Below are positions 50,552 to 59,488 of a DNA stretch of 64,000 nt, one piece after another. The notes under the pieces were generated by a model. The model made no database searches and was not told the DNA's origin. It worked only from the letters and a program-made list of their open reading frames with translations. The translations under genes and the position numbers were made by a program. Each line of letters opens with the position of its first letter. Within the stretch, counting starts at the first letter, position 1. Source of the DNA: Streptomyces malaysiensis subsp. samsunensis (lineage in GTDB: Bacteria > Actinomycetota > Actinomycetes > Streptomycetales > Streptomycetaceae); the NCBI RefSeq assembly GCF_024519315.1, contig NZ_JANIIC010000034.1:47571-111570 (forward strand), given 5' to 3'.

Positions 50552-51415
50552 GTGAGTGACGAGGCGGCGCCCGGTTTCGTGCGGGTCCGGCTGGATCTGG
50601 CCTACGACGGCCAGGAGTTCTCGGGCTGGGCCAAGCAGCGCGAGCGGCGCACCGTACAGGGCGAACTGGAGGGCGCGCTGCGGACGGTGACGCGCTCTTC
50701 GGAGACCTTCGAGCTGACCGTCGCGGGCCGCACCGACTCCGGGGTCCACGCCCGGGGCCAGGTGGCACATGTGGATCTGCCCGAGGAGCTGTGGGCCGAG
50801 CACCGGGACAAGCTGCTGCGGCGGCTGGCCGGACGGCTGCCCCATGACGTACGGGTCTGGAAGGTCGCCGAGGCCCCGCCCGGGTTCAACGCCCGCTTCT
50901 CCGCGATCTGGCGGCGCTACGCCTACCGGGTCACCGACCACCCCGGCGGGGTCGATCCGCTGCTGCGCGGCCATGTGCTGTGGCACGACTGGCCGCTGGA
51001 CGTGGCCGCCATGAACGCGGCCTCCGAACGGCTCCTGGGCGAGCACGACTTCGCCGCGTACTGCAAGAAGCGCGACGGAGCCACCACCATCCGCACCCTC
51101 CAGCGGCTGGAGTGGGCGCGCGGGGCGGACGGTGTCATCACGGCGACGGTGCGGGCGGACGCCTTCTGCCACAACATGGTGCGCTCGCTGGTGGGCGCCC
51201 TGCTCTTCGTGGGCGACGGACACCGCCCCCCGGACTGGCCGGCCAAGGTGCTCGCCGCGGGAGTGCGCGACTCGGCCGTCCATGTGGTCCGGCCCCATGG
51301 CCTGACCCTGGAGGAGGTCGGCTATCCGGCCGACGGCCAACTCGCCGCCCGTAACCGGGAGTCCCGCAACAAGCGCTCCCTGCCGGGCGCGACGGCGATT
51401 TCCGGCTGCTGCTGA
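50552..51415 (+). CDS. truA: tRNA pseudouridine synthase A
   Basis: A 287-residue enzyme making pseudouridine at tRNA positions 38-40. The catalytic Asp lies in GRTDSGVHARGQVAH; RLDLAYDGQEFSGWAKQRERRTVQGELE (in parts) and FCHNMVRSLVGALL are family marks. GTG at 50552 is preferred because GAGAGGAA is well placed for it; the ATG at 50534 lies against the rplQ terminator and lacks a site. Confidence 0.94.
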   Translation: MSDEAAPGFVRVRLDLAYDGQEFSGWAKQRERRTVQGELEGALRTVTRSSETFELTVAGRTDSGVHARGQVAHVDLPEELWAEHRDKLLRRLAGRLPHDVRVWKVAEAPPGFNARFSAIWRRYAYRVTDHPGGVDPLLRGHVLWHDWPLDVAAMNAASERLLGEHDFAAYCKKRDGATTIRTLQRLEWARGADGVITATVRADAFCHNMVRSLVGALLFVGDGHRPPDWPAKVLAAGVRDSAVHVVRPHGLTLEEVGYPADGQLAARNRESRNKRSLPGATAISGCC

Positions 51416-51593
51416 ACCGGGCGGGTGTGGGGCCGCCGATCGCGGGGTACCCGCCACGCGCATCGTGTGCGGTAACGACTGGGCGACAGGAGTCAAGGCG
51501 GCACGGCGATCGGCATGATGCGGCTTCCGGGGCCCCCGGAAGATCGATAAAATTTGCCAACCGACAACGGTCGCCGACCGCGAAGGGATCCGC

Positions 51594-52472
51594 GTGAGTA
51601 CCAGCGAGGCCGCTGTCCGAGAGCGCTTGACCAGGGCGCTCCAGGAACGCGGCGAGGAGATCGCCGATCGGTGGGTCGAGCTGCAAATGGAGCAGGCCCT
51701 GCTCGACACCGACATCGGCGAGGCCGAACTCCGCGAGGAGGCCGACGCGTTGTTCGAGGCGCTGGTCCCGGGCCTTCAGAGCGGGGTGCCGGTGGACCGT
51801 GTGGTGACCTCGACCCCGGGGCTGCACGAGGCCGTGGTCGGGCTTTCCATGCGCCGGGCTCGGGCCGGGGCCACGCCCACGGCGACCTCGCTCGCGGTGC
51901 TCGCGCTCAAGGAGGCGCTGCTCAAGGCGGTGCAGCGGGACACCCGGGACGCCGAGGAGCTGTTCGCCTCGGCCGTCTTCATGAACCGGCTGCTCGATGT
52001 GGCGGGGGCGCTGTCCTTCGAGACGTATGTGGAGGGCCGGGAGGAGATCATCCGCCGGCAGAGCCAGCAGCTGATGGAGCAGTCGACACCGGTGGTGCGG
52101 CTGTGGCGGCAGGTGCTGGCCGTGCCGCTGATCGGCACGCTGGACACCGCCAGGACCCAGGTGGTGATGGAGAATCTGCTCCAGGCCATCCAGGACCATG
52201 AGGCGCTGGTCGCGATCGTCGACATCACGGGTGTGCCGACGGTGGACACCGCCGTCGCCCAGCATCTGATGCAGACCGTCAACGCGGTGCGGCTGATGGG
52301 CGCGGACTGTGTGATCAGCGGGGTGCGCCCCTCGATCGCCCAGACCATCGCCCAGCTCGGCATCGATCTGTCCACCATCCTCACGCGGGGGACGCTGGCC
52401 GACGCGCTGGCCGCCGCGATCAAGCTGATCGACGGGCCCGGTCCCGACGGTGACGAAGGAGACGGTCGGTGA
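51594..52472 (+). CDS. RsbR-type STAS protein (stressosome sensor)
   Basis: A 292-residue protein. The N-terminal half is a helical RsbR_N-like domain (VRERLTRALQERGEEIADRWVELQ). The C-terminal STAS domain keeps the two phosphorylatable Thr regions of B. subtilis RsbRA: DITGVPTVDTAVAQHLM and GVRPSIAQTIAQLGIDL. RsbR proteins form the stressosome core with RsbS and are phosphorylated by RsbT (established). GTG at 51594 after GAAGGGA. The next start overlaps its stop (GTGA). Confidence 0.9.
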   Translation: MSTSEAAVRERLTRALQERGEEIADRWVELQMEQALLDTDIGEAELREEADALFEALVPGLQSGVPVDRVVTSTPGLHEAVVGLSMRRARAGATPTATSLAVLALKEALLKAVQRDTRDAEELFASAVFMNRLLDVAGALSFETYVEGREEIIRRQSQQLMEQSTPVVRLWRQVLAVPLIGTLDTARTQVVMENLLQAIQDHEALVAIVDITGVPTVDTAVAQHLMQTVNAVRLMGADCVISGVRPSIAQTIAQLGIDLSTILTRGTLADALAAAIKLIDGPGPDGDEGDGR

Positions 52473-52879
52473 CCGGTCATCGCTCGCCCGGTGTTCCCAT
52501 TCTGCGACTGGGAGATGTCCTGGTCACCGGCCTGCTCAATGAGCTCGACGACCGGGCCGCCATCGCCTTCACCGAGGAGCTGACCGAGCGGATCTCGGCC
52601 GAGGGCGCCCGTGGGGTGCTCATCGACATCTCCCGGCTGGAGGTCATCGACTCCTTCGTGGCCTGGACGCTGATGGAGCTGACCACGGTGGCCCGGCTGC
52701 TGGGGGCCCGGGTGATCGTGGCCGGGATGCGACCGCCGGTGGCGATCACCCTGGTCGAGCTGGGGATCGAGCTCGTCGGTGTGGAGACCGCACTCAATCC
52801 GGAGCAGGGCTTGGCCGCGCTGGGGTGGCGTCAGGCCCCGCAGCCCCTGGAAGGGGCCCGACGTGGCACTGCCCGGTGA
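52469..52879 (+). CDS. RsbS-type STAS antagonist
   Basis: A 136-residue single STAS domain. LEVIDSFVAWTLMELTTVARLLGARVIV (in parts) has the Ser that corresponds to B. subtilis RsbS Ser59 in the same IDSF context, and VAITLVELGIELVGV follows. RsbS holds RsbT until phosphorylated. Starts in the rsbR stop; its end overlaps the next gene by 17 bp. Confidence 0.9.
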   Translation: MTGHRSPGVPILRLGDVLVTGLLNELDDRAAIAFTEELTERISAEGARGVLIDISRLEVIDSFVAWTLMELTTVARLLGARVIVAGMRPPVAITLVELGIELVGVETALNPEQGLAALGWRQAPQPLEGARRGTAR

Positions 52880-53342
52880 ATCCATCCTCGCCTCCCGCGG
52901 GGCCAAGAGGCCCGCGCTGACGGAGGATCGGCGCCCGCCCGCGCCGGCCACCTATCCGGTGCGCACGGAGGAGGACCTGCTGTCGGTCCGCCACGCGGTG
53001 CGCGCGGCCACCGTCGAGGTGGGCTTCGGCCTGGTGGACCAGACCCGTGTGGTCACGGCCGCCAGCGAGCTCGCCCGTAACGCCTTCGTCCACGGGGGCG
53101 GTGGCACGGTGACCCTGGAGTATCCGCGCGATCCCCGTGGGCGGCGGGGGCTGCGGCTGATCGTCAAGGACGAGGGGCCGGGCATCGTGGATCTCGACGC
53201 GGCGCTCACCGATGGCTTCACCACCGGCGCGGGGCTGGGCCATGGACTGGGCGGCGCGCGGCGGCTGATGGACGAGTTCACCGTGCGCACCGGTCCGGGC
53301 GAGGGCACGGTGGTGGTCGTCACCCGCTGGCTGGCCTGGTGA
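52863..53342 (+). CDS. RsbT-type switch serine kinase
   Basis: A 159-residue GHKL ATPase kinase. N box ELARNAFVHGGG, G1 box KDEGPGIVDL and G2 box GAGLGHGLGGARRLMDEF are present. A 45-residue N-terminal extension precedes the domain. GTG at 52863 has GGAAGGGG upstream and lies within the rsbS coding region. Expected to phosphorylate the RsbR and RsbS Thr/Ser and then activate a phosphatase. Confidence 0.88.
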   Translation: MALPGESILASRGAKRPALTEDRRPPAPATYPVRTEEDLLSVRHAVRAATVEVGFGLVDQTRVVTAASELARNAFVHGGGGTVTLEYPRDPRGRRGLRLIVKDEGPGIVDLDAALTDGFTTGAGLGHGLGGARRLMDEFTVRTGPGEGTVVVVTRWLAW

Positions 53343-54358
53343 TCCATACGTTCACGGCGCCCACCGCACAGGTGCGCGTCGACCACCACAGCGCCGTGCA
53401 CCTGGCCGCCGAGACGGCGCGTGAGGTGGCCCGGGAGTGCGAGCTGCCGGGGGCGCTGCCCGATCAGGCGGCGGTGATCGCCTCGGAGCTGGCGACCAAC
53501 CTGGACAAGTACGCCAGCGACGGCACGCTCTACGTCCAGCCGCTGCCGCTGGGCCAGGGGGTGGAGATCCTCGCCGCCGACCGGGGCCCCGGGATGCGCG
53601 ACCCCGAGCGCTGTCTGGCGGACGGCTACACCACCGCCGGAACGCTGGGCGTCGGGCTCGGCGCCGTCAAACGGATGGCGACCCACTTCACCATCCGCAG
53701 CACGGGCGGCGCCGACGCGGGCACCTGGGCCTGCGCCCGCCTCACCGCGCCGGGCGAGCAGCGGCCGGAGTGGCAGGCGGCGGGCGCCGTATGTCTGCCC
53801 GCCGAAGGGGAGGAGAGCTGTGGCGACGCCCGCGCGATCGTCGACACGGACGCCGCCCGCACCGCTGCCGTCCTCGACGGCCTCGGCCACGGCCGGCCCG
53901 CCGCCGAGGCGGCCCAGGCGGCGCTGCGGACCTTCCACGCCGACCCCGACCGGCCGCTGCCGGAGGTGCTCAACCGGATGAACCGGGCCCTGCGGCACAC
54001 CCGGGGGGCCGCCGTGGGACTGCTGCGGCTGCGCCCCGATCACGCCGACTACTGCGGCATCGGCAACATCCGCGCCCTCGCCCTGACCCCCGACGGCGTC
54101 CAGCACCGGCTGACCGGGCAGCCCGGGATCGTCGGCTGGGGCATGCCCACCCCGCGCGTCCACGGCTTCCCGCTGCCCCAGGGCGCCACGGCGGTGCTGC
54201 ACAGCGACGGGATCGACGCCCGCTGGGCACTCGACCCGCCCCCTTCCGTGCTCCGCCTTCCGCCGCCCCTGCTGTCCGCCGCACTCGCCCATGGCCATCG
54301 CCGCGTCCGCGACGACGCCACGGTCCTCGCGGCCAGGTCCCTTTTAAGGCTTCCATGA
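53339..54358 (+). CDS. RsbT-like ATPase domain fused to an RsbX-like PP2C phosphatase
   Basis: A 339-residue two-domain protein. Residues about 15-130 are a GHKL domain (IASELATNLDKYASDGTL, DRGPGMRDPERCL, GTLGVGLGAVKRMATHFTIRS), and 150-335 a small PP2C of RsbX type (VLDGLGHGRPAAEAAQ, GNIRALALTPDGV, VLHSDGIDARW, DDATVLAARS). RsbX dephosphorylates RsbR and RsbS and resets the stressosome. The fusion puts kinase-like and phosphatase domains in one chain. Starts in the rsbT stop (GTGA), ends in the start of the next gene (ATGA). Confidence 0.87.
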   Translation: MIHTFTAPTAQVRVDHHSAVHLAAETAREVARECELPGALPDQAAVIASELATNLDKYASDGTLYVQPLPLGQGVEILAADRGPGMRDPERCLADGYTTAGTLGVGLGAVKRMATHFTIRSTGGADAGTWACARLTAPGEQRPEWQAAGAVCLPAEGEESCGDARAIVDTDAARTAAVLDGLGHGRPAAEAAQAALRTFHADPDRPLPEVLNRMNRALRHTRGAAVGLLRLRPDHADYCGIGNIRALALTPDGVQHRLTGQPGIVGWGMPTPRVHGFPLPQGATAVLHSDGIDARWALDPPPSVLRLPPPLLSAALAHGHRRVRDDATVLAARSLLRLP

Positions 54359-55587
54359 CGACGAGGAACCTCACCTGCGCCACGACGGCCGGGCTCAGCC
54401 GGGCCGTTCGGGCGCTGGCACGGGAGCACGCCCTGGACCCGGCGGTCCGGGCGCGCCTCGTGCTGTCCGCGGCCGAGGCCGCCGGGGCGGCGCTGCGCGC
54501 CGGGCGGGAGACCGTCCTGGAGTGGGCGTACGACCCGGACGAGGGGCTGCTCACGGTGGTGCTGCGCACGCCGGGCGATACGGACCCATCGGCGGCGGAC
54601 CTCCCGGTGGCCCCCGACGCGGTGACCGGGGAGGAGGTGGTCTGGCGCCTCCCGGCGGCTCCACCCGCGTCCACCGCGGTCGTGACCGCGGTGGACGCCA
54701 CTGAAGAGGCGCCCGGCGACGAGGCCCTCGCCGCGGAGGAGCTGCGCGCCGTCGTGGCCGCCGCCGACGCGCTCACCGCCGAGCACCGCCGCCTCAACGA
54801 CGAACTCGCGGAGACCAACAGCGGGGTGCTCGCGCTCTACGTCCAGCTCGACGAGCGGGACAAGCAGTTGCGCACCGCGCACGGCCAGACCCTGCGCGAG
54901 CTGGAGGACGCGCTGCGCCCGCCGCCCATCGAGGCCGACGGGCTCGAACTCGCCGTGCACTACGCGCCGGCCGGCACCGACGCGCCCACCGGCGGGGATC
55001 TGTACGACTGGTTCGTGCTGCCCGACGGCACCGTCCACATCACCATCGTGGACGCGCTGGGCCATGGGGTGACCAGTACGCGCAGCGCGCTCAACGTCAC
55101 CCACGCGGTGCGCACCCTGGCCCTGGAGGGCCATCGCCTCCAGTCGATCGTGGCCCGCACCGACGAGATCCTGCGCCCCTTCGACCGGTCCGTGATGGCC
55201 ACCGTGCAGCTCGCCCGCATCGATCCGGCCACCGGTGAGCTCTGGCTGGCCAACGGGAGCCATCCGCCCGCGCTGCTGCTGCGCCGCGACGGGGCGGCCC
55301 GGTATCTGGAGGCCCGGGGGCGCGGGATCGGCTTTCCGCTGCCCGGGAGCGAGACGCCGCTGACCGAGCGGCTGGCCCCCGGGGACCTCCTCCTGCTCTA
55401 CACCGACGGTCTCACCGAGAGCCGCCGGGACCCGATCGAGGGTGAGAAGCGCCTGGTCGAGGCGGCGCACAAGCACCTTCAGAGCCCGATCGAGGAGGTC
55501 CCCGGCGCCATCGCGGAGGAGATGCACACGGTGATCCTGCATCCGGATGACACCCTCGCGCTGGCGGTGCGGCTCACCGGTCAGTGA
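54355..55587 (+). CDS. SpoIIE/RsbU-type PP2C phosphatase
   Basis: A 410-residue output phosphatase. Residues 1-95 look like a decayed GHKL domain (SRAVRALAREHALDP to VVLRTPGD). A coiled coil (about 125-180: LRAVVAAADALTAEHRRLNDEL) follows, then the SpoIIE domain with the metal Asp in TGGDLYDW, DALGHGVTSTRSALNV, LLLLYTDGLTESR and HPDDTLALAVRL. It probably dephosphorylates an anti-sigma antagonist. No sigma factor or anti-sigma gene is in the window. ATG at 54355 overlaps the previous stop. Confidence 0.9.
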   Translation: MTTRNLTCATTAGLSRAVRALAREHALDPAVRARLVLSAAEAAGAALRAGRETVLEWAYDPDEGLLTVVLRTPGDTDPSAADLPVAPDAVTGEEVVWRLPAAPPASTAVVTAVDATEEAPGDEALAAEELRAVVAAADALTAEHRRLNDELAETNSGVLALYVQLDERDKQLRTAHGQTLRELEDALRPPPIEADGLELAVHYAPAGTDAPTGGDLYDWFVLPDGTVHITIVDALGHGVTSTRSALNVTHAVRTLALEGHRLQSIVARTDEILRPFDRSVMATVQLARIDPATGELWLANGSHPPALLLRRDGAARYLEARGRGIGFPLPGSETPLTERLAPGDLLLLYTDGLTESRRDPIEGEKRLVEAAHKHLQSPIEEVPGAIAEEMHTVILHPDDTLALAVRLTGQ

Positions 55588-56117
55588 TCGGCGGCCGGGC
55601 CGAGGCGCTGCCGCGGGATGCGGCCCCGCTCGAGGTCCCGCTGACGGGGGACCGGGGGTGGGAGCGGGCGCTCGTCATGCGGCTGTGCGCGGACCAGTTG
55701 CTCGAACAGGGGCCGCGCCGCGACCAGCGCCTCCCGCATCCGCTCGGTGGCGGCCTCGGCTCCCTCACCGTGGTTCATCCGCGCCGCCATGGCGTGCAGC
55801 CGGCGGTAGCCCTCGATCTCCCGGGGGTGACGGACGGACAGCGCGTCCATCCGCTTCTCGTCGGACTCGGCCGGATAGCCGCGGTCGACGGCCAACGCGC
55901 CGAGCAGCCGGTCGGCTTCGCGCAGCGCCCATCCGGGGGAGTCGACGAACCGCTCCTGGAGGCCCGCCCACCGTGCCGCGTACTGCTCCCTGGCTTCCGA
56001 GGGCAGGCTCCGGACCGGCAGATCGCCCTTGCGGCCCTGCCGCACCGAGGGGGCGATCACCAGGCCGGCCATGGCGGCCAGGGCCGCCACCAGGATGATG
56101 AGCGTGACTGTTGACAT
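55581..56117 (-). CDS. Membrane-anchored hypothetical protein
   Basis: A 178-residue protein with one N-terminal membrane helix (MSTVTLIILVAALAAMAGLVIAPSV) and a helical Arg/Glu-rich soluble part (SEAREQYAARWAGLQERFVDSPGWALREADRLLGALAVDRGYPAE, in parts). The latter resembles secreted or anchored proteins found often in actinobacteria whose role is unknown. ATG at 56117 has GGAAGG seven bases upstream. Its 3' end overlaps the convergent phosphatase gene by 7 bp. Confidence 0.75.
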   Translation of the reverse strand: MSTVTLIILVAALAAMAGLVIAPSVRQGRKGDLPVRSLPSEAREQYAARWAGLQERFVDSPGWALREADRLLGALAVDRGYPAESDEKRMDALSVRHPREIEGYRRLHAMAARMNHGEGAEAATERMREALVAARPLFEQLVRAQPHDERPLPPPVPRQRDLERGRIPRQRLGPAADH

Positions 56118-56216
56118 CGTCATGCCTTCCGCAGAGATTTCCCTCGCTCGAGGCTGTTATCACCGAGTGTTACCGGTGATCTCCGCGGCAAACACCGCAC
56201 CTATGACCCAAGTCCC

Positions 56217-58313
56217 TCAATTCCCCGTGGGGAGGGAGGTGATGGAGAGGTCATTGGTGCGGGTGAGCTGGGGCCGGACACCGTGGGTGACCGGGAAGAG
56301 GTCCGTTTTGTCGCGGTCCACGATGTCGCCGACGATCCGGCCGATCCGGATGGGGGTCTCGCTCCCGGTGGACTTATGGAGCGTCAGGGTCCAGACGGCG
56401 GCGCCCCGATCGCCGTCACGGGCTTGCTCGATCCGCTCGTACGGCACGGTGAAGCGGAACCGGCCGCCGTCGAGCGCCGTGACCCCGGTGAGGAACGGGC
56501 GGGCCGGGCCCCGGGACGGGGTGGCCACCGCGGCCGGGGCCGCGTCGGGTCCGAAGCGCGCCCCGTGCAGGGTGCCTTCGACCGCGAGCCCTTCGGCGTC
56601 CATGCGGATCACCCGGGCCTCGGCGTGGGCCGGGCGCCGCCAGGCGCGCAACGCGAGATAGCCGTCGACGGTGGGGTAGGGGATCCACCAGGTGAACGGG
56701 GAGCCGGGCAGCGGCTCCAGGCCCAGCAGCCCGCGCCCCTCGGCGAAGCGGCACCCCACCCGGCGGCGGACGCCGTCGGAGGGGCGGACCACATGCAGAT
56801 CCCAGCGGCCCTCGGCGAGGTCGAGCGTGGCCCGGTCGAGCGTGGCCGTCCAGGGCGCGGACGGCCCGGCGTCGGCCGGGGGCAGCAGCGGAACGCGGAA
56901 GGGGGTCTCGTCGCTCCTCCGGCGGGTGACGGTCAGTTCGAGCTCGCCGTGCAGGTCGGTGGGTTCCAGCAGTACCGACAGATTGCCCTCGGCGGTGACC
57001 CGGCAGGACGCGACGGGCCGCAGCGGCCTGCGGATCAGCTGCTTGACCGCGCCCTTGAGGGTGGAGGCCAGCGGCGTCCCGGCCACCTTGCCCCACGACG
57101 GCGCTGCCGTACGGCGCCGGTGGGCCGGGGCCGCGGTGGAGCGGGCGGTGTGCAGCTCCTCGATGAGTCGCTCGTAGGCGGCGGCCACGCGCTCGGGTGC
57201 GTACCGCCGCGCCGAGATACGGGCCGCCTCGCCCATCGAGCGGCGCAGTTCGTCGTCCTCGATCAGGGTCAGCAGCCCCTTGGCGATCGCGTCGGAGTCG
57301 CCGACCGGCACCAGCAGACCGTCCCGGCCATCGGTGATGATCTCGCCCGGCCCGTGCGGGCAGTCGGTGGCGACCACCGGCAGCCCGCAGTGCATCGCCT
57401 CCACGATCGTCATGCCGAAGGACTCCTCACGGGAGGTGACGGCGGCGATCGCGCCCTTGGCCCACTCGGTCTCGATGGGGGAGTGGGCGCCCATGAGCGT
57501 GATGTGCCCGGACAGCCCGAGCTCGTCGATCTGGCGGCGCAGCGCGGGGAGTTGGGGGCCGCGGCCGTAGATGCGCAACCGCCAGTCGGGGTGTTTGGCG
57601 GCGACCGTCTCCCAGGCGGCCACCAGCAGGTCGTAGCGCTTGACGGGGATCAGCCGGCCCGCGGCCACGACCAGTTTGGCGCGGCCGTCGGAGGGCTCGA
57701 TCCCGGTGGCGGGCACGCCATTGGGCAGGGCGGTCAGCCGGGTGGTGACACCGGGGAGATGGGCCCGGTGGGTCGCCGCGTCGGCCTCGGAGACGGAGGT
57801 GTACGCGTCGAGGTGGGGGATGGCGGCGTCGCAGGCGGCGCGGATCTCGGCGCGGTGGGTGCCGTGGAGGCGGTGCTCCTGGCCGATCCGCAGAAAGCGG
57901 CCGGTGCGGCCGAGCGCGGCGAGATAGATGACCAGGCCGGGGCGGGTGGCGATGACGACATCGGCGTCGGTGTGGTCCAGGTGGTCGGCCACGCGCTCAT
58001 CGGTGAGGGCGTTGAAGTTGGTGGTACCCCTGGCCTCGGCGGCGGGGATATGGGTGCTGGGCCGCGTCAGCAGCGGATGACCGAGGTCGGTGGCCCCGCG
58101 CCCGGCGGGCCCGGAGTCCTCGCGGGGGCGCAGGTCGATCAGGGGTCTGAGCCGCACGGCGGGGTGGAGGGGGAGGTTCGGGGCGTCGATGGTGCGGATC
58201 AGGGAGACGATCTCCACGGTGTGGTGAGCGGCGAGCGCCCCGGCCACATTGAAGGTCGACCGGATGGTGCCGCCGATGCCATAGGCGTTGTGGAGCAGGA
58301 AAGAAATCTTCAC
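56217..58313 (-). CDS. Glycosyltransferase family 4 protein with C-terminal extension
   Basis: A 698-residue enzyme. The N-terminal Rossmann domain begins KISFLLHNAYGIGGTIRSTFNVAGALAAHH (in parts), and the GT4 signature is GRLIPVKRYDLLVAAW, RIYGRGPQLPALR, TSREESFGMTIVEAMHCGLPVVATDC (in parts) with the ExxxxxxxE pattern. From residue 410 on a beta-rich extension of about 290 residues (LELTVTRRRSDETPF, WWIPYPTVDGYLAL) has no clear family. It is likely to build a cell-envelope glycan; donor and acceptor are unknown. GTG at 58313 begins the conserved part; no strong ribosome site is visible and an upstream start is possible. Confidence 0.82.
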   Translation of the reverse strand: MKISFLLHNAYGIGGTIRSTFNVAGALAAHHTVEIVSLIRTIDAPNLPLHPAVRLRPLIDLRPREDSGPAGRGATDLGHPLLTRPSTHIPAAEARGTTNFNALTDERVADHLDHTDADVVIATRPGLVIYLAALGRTGRFLRIGQEHRLHGTHRAEIRAACDAAIPHLDAYTSVSEADAATHRAHLPGVTTRLTALPNGVPATGIEPSDGRAKLVVAAGRLIPVKRYDLLVAAWETVAAKHPDWRLRIYGRGPQLPALRRQIDELGLSGHITLMGAHSPIETEWAKGAIAAVTSREESFGMTIVEAMHCGLPVVATDCPHGPGEIITDGRDGLLVPVGDSDAIAKGLLTLIEDDELRRSMGEAARISARRYAPERVAAAYERLIEELHTARSTAAPAHRRRTAAPSWGKVAGTPLASTLKGAVKQLIRRPLRPVASCRVTAEGNLSVLLEPTDLHGELELTVTRRRSDETPFRVPLLPPADAGPSAPWTATLDRATLDLAEGRWDLHVVRPSDGVRRRVGCRFAEGRGLLGLEPLPGSPFTWWIPYPTVDGYLALRAWRRPAHAEARVIRMDAEGLAVEGTLHGARFGPDAAPAAVATPSRGPARPFLTGVTALDGGRFRFTVPYERIEQARDGDRGAAVWTLTLHKSTGSETPIRIGRIVGDIVDRDKTDLFPVTHGVRPQLTRTNDLSITSLPTGN

Positions 58314-58619
58314 GGTGATGTACGCGCGGCGGCGCTGAACTGCCGCGACGTGCCCTCCCCTCCGAAGCCGTGCTGTGTTCTGGCTCCGAACCATGCTGCA
58401 TTGGGCCGATATGGGGCCGGTGTGATGCCGGTATGGAGTCAGTAAGGACCGATCGGTCGGTAAGACTGGTCAGGGCCCCGAAGGTTGCTTATGCGTGTGG
58501 TGATATGGGATCCACCACATTTGGGAAAGGGATTACAACCCTCCCGGTGTTCTGGGAGTCTGCGGGGTGTCCGTGCGGTGGCCGTACGGGCCCGATATCG
58601 ACCAGGGGTGGACAGAGGA
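58314..58619. other. Divergent intergenic region, 306 bp
   Basis: It lies between the minus-strand glycosyltransferase gene and a plus-strand lipoprotein gene. I see an ACCGATCGGT inverted repeat near 58448-58457 and AT-richer stretches (for example around 58495-58535) that could be promoters, but no hexamers I trust. Confidence 0.5.
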
Positions 58620-59396
58620 ATGAACGAGTCCGGTGCGAAACGGGCCGTGGGCGCGGCCGTCGCGGTGGTGGCGGCGCTGGGGCTGATGACCGGATGCGGC
58701 AGCGACTCCGGCGACGGCAAGGCCGATGGCGCCAAGCAGTCCGGCGGCGCCGAGCAGGGCGACAAGGCCGCCGCGAGCACCGCCCCGGCCGGGAAGCCGC
58801 TGTCCGAATCCGCCCTGGCGAAGGCCGCCCTGACCAACGGTGAGGTCAAGGGGCTCGAGGTCCAGAAGATGACGGACAAGGAGGTCGCCGAGGGCGGTTC
58901 CGCCAAGTCCCGGAAGGCCCAATGCCAGCCGCTGGCCGCGCTGATGGGCACCCGGTACGACCCGGCGCCCAAGGCCAGCGTCCACCGCGCCTACGCCACC
59001 GACCTCACCAAGGCGCGGGTCGGCGGCACCGGCCTGATCCGGATCTCCTCCTACGGACCGGGCGACGCCGAGCGGACGGTGAAGGACCTGCGCGAGGCCG
59101 TGACCGCCTGCCAGGGTGGATTCCCGGCCGAGGACGGCTCGGGCGAGAAGGCGGACGTCAAGAAGGTGACATCGCTGGACGCGCCCAAGGCCGGGGACGA
59201 GGCGGTGGCCTTCAGCCTGCATGACGCGGGCAAGGAGAAGGCCGTCATCAAGTTCACGGTCGTGCGGACCGGGGCGCAGGTGACGGTCTTCTTCGGGGTG
59301 AACATCGCGGACCCCACGAAGTCCGAGATCCCGGCCGAGCTGGTGTCCGCGCAGGTGGCGAAGGTGGAGAAGGCGACGCGGGGCGCCGCCTCGTAG
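58620..59396 (+). CDS. Lipoprotein of unknown function
   Basis: A 258-residue lipoprotein with signal AVGAAVAVVAALGLMTGC (Cys26) and a Gly/Asp/Ser/Lys linker. The soluble part contains two Cys (AQCQPLAAL, VTACQGGF) that could form a disulfide, and a compact alpha/beta pattern like PknH-type sensor or LpqN-like domains; this similarity is weak. ATG at 58620 follows CAGAGGA. Short direct repeats (GGCGGCCTCTGCCC) follow at about 59440-59485. Confidence 0.75.
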   Translation: MNESGAKRAVGAAVAVVAALGLMTGCGSDSGDGKADGAKQSGGAEQGDKAAASTAPAGKPLSESALAKAALTNGEVKGLEVQKMTDKEVAEGGSAKSRKAQCQPLAALMGTRYDPAPKASVHRAYATDLTKARVGGTGLIRISSYGPGDAERTVKDLREAVTACQGGFPAEDGSGEKADVKKVTSLDAPKAGDEAVAFSLHDAGKEKAVIKFTVVRTGAQVTVFFGVNIADPTKSEIPAELVSAQVAKVEKATRGAAS

Positions 59397-59488
59397 CGGA
59401 ACGCGGGAGCCGCATCATAGCGGAACGGGCGGGGAGGCCCTGGCGGCCTCTGCCCGGCGGCCTCTGCCCGGCGGCCCCGCCCGGCGGC

